Shown: piece after piece, positions 42,319 to 45,228 of the stretch | Numbering within the stretch: position 1 is the first letter of the stretch | How the letters are laid out: the number at the start of each line of letters is the position of its first letter | NCBI GenBank assembly: GCA_949296855.1 | Contig: CASFRN010000074.1 | Coordinates: forward strand, 1-45,228 | DNA length: 45,228 nucleotides | From: an uncultured Bacteroides sp. | Lineage (GTDB): Bacteria; Bacteroidota; Bacteroidia; Bacteroidales; Bacteroidaceae | Reading direction: 5' to 3' | Translations under genes and position numbers: made by a program | The notes under the pieces: generated by a model | Seen by the model: only the letters and a program-made list of their open reading frames with translations | Databases searched by the model: none | Told to the model about the DNA's origin: nothing

Positions 42319-43887
42319 ATGAATCCGTCCGTATGCTTCAGCCGTTATCCCGTAGGGATTCAGACCTTTTCCGAAATCCGTGAAAGGAACTATCTTTATA
42401 TCGACAAGACCGCTTATGTCTACCGGCTTGCCCGTCACGCCAAGTATGTTTTCCTGAGTCGCCCTCGCCGTTTCGGCAAGTCGTTGCTGACGAGCACGCT
42501 CCATGCCTATTTCGAAGGGCGTAAGGAGCTTTTCGAAGGGCTTGCCATCGGAAGCATGGAGACGGAATGGACGAAGTATCCGGTGCTTCACTTCGATATG
42601 AGCTTGGGCAAGCATCTGGATAAAGAGGCGTTGAACCGTTATTTGCACAGCATACTTCAGGACAATGAAATCCGTTTGGGCATCTCCCCCCGCGAAACTC
42701 ATGACGTGAATATACGTCTGAAGAATTTGATAATGGACGTATATGGGGCTTGCGGGCGTCAGGTGGTGGTGCTGATAGACGAGTACGACGCCCCTTTGCT
42801 GGACGTGGTCCACGAGGAGCAGACGCTTCCCGCACTGCGCAATGTGATGCGCAATTTCTATAGCCCGCTGAAGGCTTGCGACCCTTACCTCCGTTTTGTG
42901 TTTCTGACTGGTATCACGAAATTCTCCCAGCTGAGTGTGTTCAGCGAGTTGAACAACATCGAGAACGTCAGCATGGAGGAGGGATACGCCGCCATTTGCG
43001 GCATCACGGAATCGGAAATCCGTGAGCAGATGGTTCCCGACGTAGCGGCTTTTGCCGAGAAGCTGCAGATAAACCCGGATGCGTTGCTGGAGCGTTTGAA
43101 GTCGAATTACGACGGTTATCATTTCACTTGGCCTTCGCCCGATATTTATAACCCATATAGCCTGCTGATGGCATTCAAGAAGGGTAAGATTGATTCGTAC
43201 TGGTTCGGTACGGGTACGCCTACCTATCTGATTGAGATATTGCGTCGGTTCGGCATGACGGTGACGCGTTTAGGGGGAGAGGTTACGGCAATGGCGAGTG
43301 ACTTCGATGCCCCTACCGAAACCTTGAGCACGTGCATCCCTTTGCTTTATCAAAGCGGTTATTATACGATAAAAGACGGCGATCCGTTGTTCGGATCCTA
43401 TGTGTTAGGCATCCCTAACCGTGAGGTGCGTATCGGCCTGATGAAGAGCCTGATTCCTTATTATCTGACTCCGAATACGCAGGTTGTATCTGCTGTCCTT
43501 ATCGAAATGGCGAAAAGCTTGTATCACGACGATATGGACGGTGCTTTGCGCGCCATGCAGACATTCCTTTCCACCATCCCTTATACCGACAATACAGATT
43601 ACGAAGGCCATTACCAGCAGGTACTTTACATCCTGTTCAGCCTGTTGGGCTATTATGCCGATGTAGAGGTCCATACTCCCCGCGGCAGGGTAGACGTGGT
43701 GATGCGCACCGATTCTACCTTGTATGTGATAGAAGTAAAGCTGGACGGTGATGCCGGTTCCGCCTTGCGCCAGATAGAACTGAAGCATTATGCCGAGCGT
43801 TTCTCCCTATGTGGTCTTCCGGTAGTGAAGGTCGGTGTGAATTTCGATAGTGCGAGCCGCACCCTGTCGGGCTGGTCTATCGGTTGA
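42319..43887 (+). CDS. AAA-ATPase-like protein with PD-(D/E)XK nuclease domain
   Basis: The protein from ATG 42319 has 522 aa. The N-terminal AAA-ATPase_like domain has YLYIDKTAYVYRLA, a P-loop variant FLSRPRRFGKSLLTSTL and Walker B VVVLIDEYDAPLLD. The C-terminal DUF1703/PDDEXK_9 nuclease-like domain has GRVDVVMRTDSTLYVIEVKLD, with Asp and Glu-x-Lys in place. Such genes occur in many copies in Bacteroides and are gained and lost often; their function is not settled. It is adjacent to broken genes at the end of the window, in keeping with an accessory region. Confidence 0.93.
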   Translation: MNPSVCFSRYPVGIQTFSEIRERNYLYIDKTAYVYRLARHAKYVFLSRPRRFGKSLLTSTLHAYFEGRKELFEGLAIGSMETEWTKYPVLHFDMSLGKHLDKEALNRYLHSILQDNEIRLGISPRETHDVNIRLKNLIMDVYGACGRQVVVLIDEYDAPLLDVVHEEQTLPALRNVMRNFYSPLKACDPYLRFVFLTGITKFSQLSVFSELNNIENVSMEEGYAAICGITESEIREQMVPDVAAFAEKLQINPDALLERLKSNYDGYHFTWPSPDIYNPYSLLMAFKKGKIDSYWFGTGTPTYLIEILRRFGMTVTRLGGEVTAMASDFDAPTETLSTCIPLLYQSGYYTIKDGDPLFGSYVLGIPNREVRIGLMKSLIPYYLTPNTQVVSAVLIEMAKSLYHDDMDGALRAMQTFLSTIPYTDNTDYEGHYQQVLYILFSLLGYYADVEVHTPRGRVDVVMRTDSTLYVIEVKLDGDAGSALRQIELKHYAERFSLCGLPVVKVGVNFDSASRTLSGWSIG

Positions 43888-44525
43888 TGGCTTTGTCGTC
43901 CTGCCTATCTGACTGTATTGCAATACGGCAGATGCCCCGTTGCGCATTCTCTATCGGAGTGATATGCGTATTTGATTCGGAGGGTAAATATATCGATACC
44001 GATGGCGAATACCCTTCATTCGGTGCGGAACTGTCTCCGTTGGAGACGGTGGAAGCGTATGTATGCGAAATGGCGTGCGACCCTGTGAACGAGTATATAT
44101 GGCTTTTCTATAAACTGACCGATTTGATAGAAATCTATACCTACGATGGGAAACTGGTGAAACGGATGCACGGTCCCGACCGTTTCTTCCCTGCTGTAAG
44201 CGAGCGTTCGTTCGGTGAGGGGTTGCAGAGCGTTGCGTCTGTCCCCGGCGAGACGCGCGACGCTTATTTCTGTCCCTTCTATTCGGAAGGGAAAATGTAT
44301 GTCCTTTATTCGGGCAAGGTGTTCGTTTCCGGTCAGTCTGCCGATGCTTATCTGTTCGATACGCTGTTGTCTTTCCGTTCGGACGGTACTCCTGATACCT
44401 GCTATAAGCTTCCTGTTCCGGTTTATACATTTACCATCGATAAAGCGGAGGGAGTTCTTTATGGGCTGAGTTTTAATCCGGAGTACCATTTGATTAAATT
44501 CAAGTTTGAGGCAAAAGACAAGTAA
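43884..44525 (+). CDS. shortened BF3164-like (six-bladed beta-propeller) protein
   Basis: The 213-aa frame resembles the C-terminal part of Bacteroides BF3164-like/TolB-like propeller lipoproteins: GVICVFDSEGKYIDTDGEYPS, IEIYTYDGKLVKRMHGPDRFF, GKMYVLYSGKVFV and YTFTIDKAEGVLYGLS-NPEYHLIKFKF. Full-length relatives are about 350 aa with an N-terminal lipoprotein signal; here the first roughly 25 residues look unrelated and no lipobox in the usual context is seen. It overlaps the AAA-ATPase stop by 4 nt (ATGA). It is most likely a 5'-truncated remnant, possibly a pseudogene. Such propellers are commonly beside NVEALA peptide genes, as here. Confidence 0.65.
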   Translation: MMALSSCLSDCIAIRQMPRCAFSIGVICVFDSEGKYIDTDGEYPSFGAELSPLETVEAYVCEMACDPVNEYIWLFYKLTDLIEIYTYDGKLVKRMHGPDRFFPAVSERSFGEGLQSVASVPGETRDAYFCPFYSEGKMYVLYSGKVFVSGQSADAYLFDTLLSFRSDGTPDTCYKLPVPVYTFTIDKAEGVLYGLSFNPEYHLIKFKFEAKDK

Positions 44526-44631
44526 ACCGATGTCAAGTCAGGAAGAAAACAGAAGATTCGCAAATCTGTGGTTTGCGGCTTCGCAGGAGTGAATGAACAA
44601 AAGTTATGTATCAATTAAAACAAGAATAAAC

Positions 44632-45029
44632 ATGAAAAAGAAGATAGTAAGTAAGTGTACAGAATTAACTTATACTATGGCACACAGATAACACTGATTT
44701 TACAGATGACCACAGATATTATTTAAAAAAATAATCTGTGTAAATCAGTCTCATCTGTGTCATCTGTGTGCTATAAGATAATTTTGATTAGTTACTTAAC
44801 ATTTAGTTTTATAGCGGCAATAGCCGTAGCTTCAGGTTACACAGCTTATAGCCAATCGCAGAAAACGGAAGCGTTATCAGATTTGGCTTTGGAGAATGTA
44901 GAAGCGTTGGCGAGAGGGGAAGGTAGTGGAATCCCATGGAGAGGAATGTATTCAAATTGGTATAAACTTTGTTGTGAGGAAGGAACTTGGAGCGATGAAT
45001 GCATAGGATCTTTTAGACCTTGTCGTTAA
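44632..45029 (+). pseudogene. NVEALA-type exported peptide gene interrupted by an inverted-repeat element
   Basis: ATG 44632 opens MKKKIVSKCTELTY, then the frame enters the element at 44675-44771 and meets TAA at 44689. After the element the same gene continues: KIILISYLTFSFIAAIAVAS as a signal-like helix, then GYTAYSQSQKTEALSDLALE, NVEALARGEG and a Cys-rich tail (CCEEGTWSDECIGSF-PC) to the stop at 45027-45029. LENVEALA is the hallmark of NVEALA peptides. Removing 44675-44775 restores one frame of 98 codons. A GTG at 44757 inside the element could still start a shorter product, so loss of expression is not certain. Confidence 0.85.
44675..44771. mobile_element. CACAGAT-type inverted-repeat element E inserted in the NVEALA gene
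   Basis: The 97-bp element runs from CTATGGCACACAGAT to ATCTGTGTGC and folds on itself through CACAGAT words around an A/T-rich centre near 44725. It is flanked by TATA at 44671-44674 and 44772-44775. It has no coding capacity, so it would be a MITE-like, non-autonomous element. The word content matches elements A, C and D, which are purely intergenic. Confidence 0.75.
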
Positions 45030-45051
45030 ATTGATAAATTATGACGCACGG

Positions 45052-45086
45052 ATGACATGGATTATGCAAGTGGTGTCATTTTTTTT
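45052..45086 (+). terminator. intrinsic terminator after the NVEALA gene
   Basis: ATGACA (45052-45057) pairs with TGTCAT (45074-45079), followed by a run of T residues to 45086. Confidence 0.6.
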
Positions 45087-45119
45087 ATATATTTCCTCTA
45101 TGAAAAACAAGCCCGCGAC

Positions 45120-45212
45120 TATCTTTGTGAGTGGAAACGAATGTCTCTTCCTTTCTACCTCTTTTCCCCTTGCAATACTGCATGACGTTTCAGTTCCGAT
45201 TATAGTCGGAAC
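45120..45212 (+). promoter_or_regulatory. promoter and leader of a gene beyond the window
   Basis: TATCTTTG at 45120-45127 is a -7 box facing right. Downstream, GTTCCGA (45193-45199) and TCGGAAC (45206-45212) form a perfect 7-bp hairpin in the presumed 5' leader. No coding sequence begins before the window ends. Confidence 0.5.
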
Positions 45213-45228
45213 AATGAACAATTATGTA

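Noticed and set aside
42202-43122. Long minus-strand open frame of 306 codons
   Set aside because: It is antisense to the AAA-ATPase gene, whose motifs are clear, and the reverse product has no recognisable domain.
1-45228. tRNA or rRNA genes
   Set aside because: None were recognised on either strand by eye.

Overview
The window is chromosomal DNA of a Bacteroidota bacterium, most likely Bacteroidaceae (Bacteroides/Phocaeicola-like). Three things support this: promoters match the Bacteroidetes consensus (TTG/TTTG, about 20 nt, TAnnTTTG) at many genes; strong Shine-Dalgarno sequences are nearly absent; and several families are lineage-typical (DUF4494, NVEALA peptide, BF3164-like propeller, smalltalk-like peptide, GH105-DUF2264/GH154 fusion).

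Layout. (1) 1-9.6 kb, minus strand: a complete type I (I-B-like) CRISPR-Cas locus. An XRE/ImmA-IrrE-type putative regulator heads the operon, followed by cas6, cas5, cas3, cas8-like, cas7, cas4, cas1, cas2, a leader and an array of 10 spacers cut by the window edge. (2) 10-12.6 kb, minus: an Nramp metal transporter and an orphan radical-SAM DNA repair/modification-type protein. (3) 12.7-18.2 kb, minus: three exported carbohydrate-active proteins (GH105-GH154 fusion, BNR_4 beta-propeller, GH30) without SusC/SusD. (4) 18.2-30.3 kb: housekeeping and membrane genes (murF, SPFH plus ribbon-helix-helix, LolC/E-type permease plus aminotransferase, a sugar-isomerase-fold protein, DUF4494-yggS-DHOD-like, acyl-CoA synthetase, a 16-residue repeat outer-membrane protein). 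(5) 30.4-36.6 kb, plus: hisH-hisA-hisF-hisIE-ftsE, then lysC and lysA. (6) 37-42.2 kb, plus: HAD phosphatase, panB, MFS transporter, ettA, phosphoglycerate-mutase-like phosphatase. (7) 42.2-45.2 kb: an accessory end with an AAA-ATPase/PD-(D/E)XK protein, a shortened BF3164-like propeller gene and an NVEALA peptide gene split by an inverted-repeat element.

What stands out. The CRISPR locus has a regulator in its operon behind one promoter, with two 8-bp direct repeats 61 bp apart. Several spacers look like Bacteroidales intergenic sequence, two spacers are near duplicates, and two carry a perfectly antisense 21-nt core. A solitary copy of most of the CRISPR repeat lies 36 kb away at 36844-36865, in the same transcriptional sense as the array, and is a candidate CRISPR-like regulatory RNA or repeat relic. 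Intergenic spaces repeatedly hold long inverted repeats built from short tandem words. One of them (44675-44771) sits inside the NVEALA reading frame with a 4-bp TATA flank on each side, and removing it with one TATA restores an intact frame, so at least this family looks mobile.
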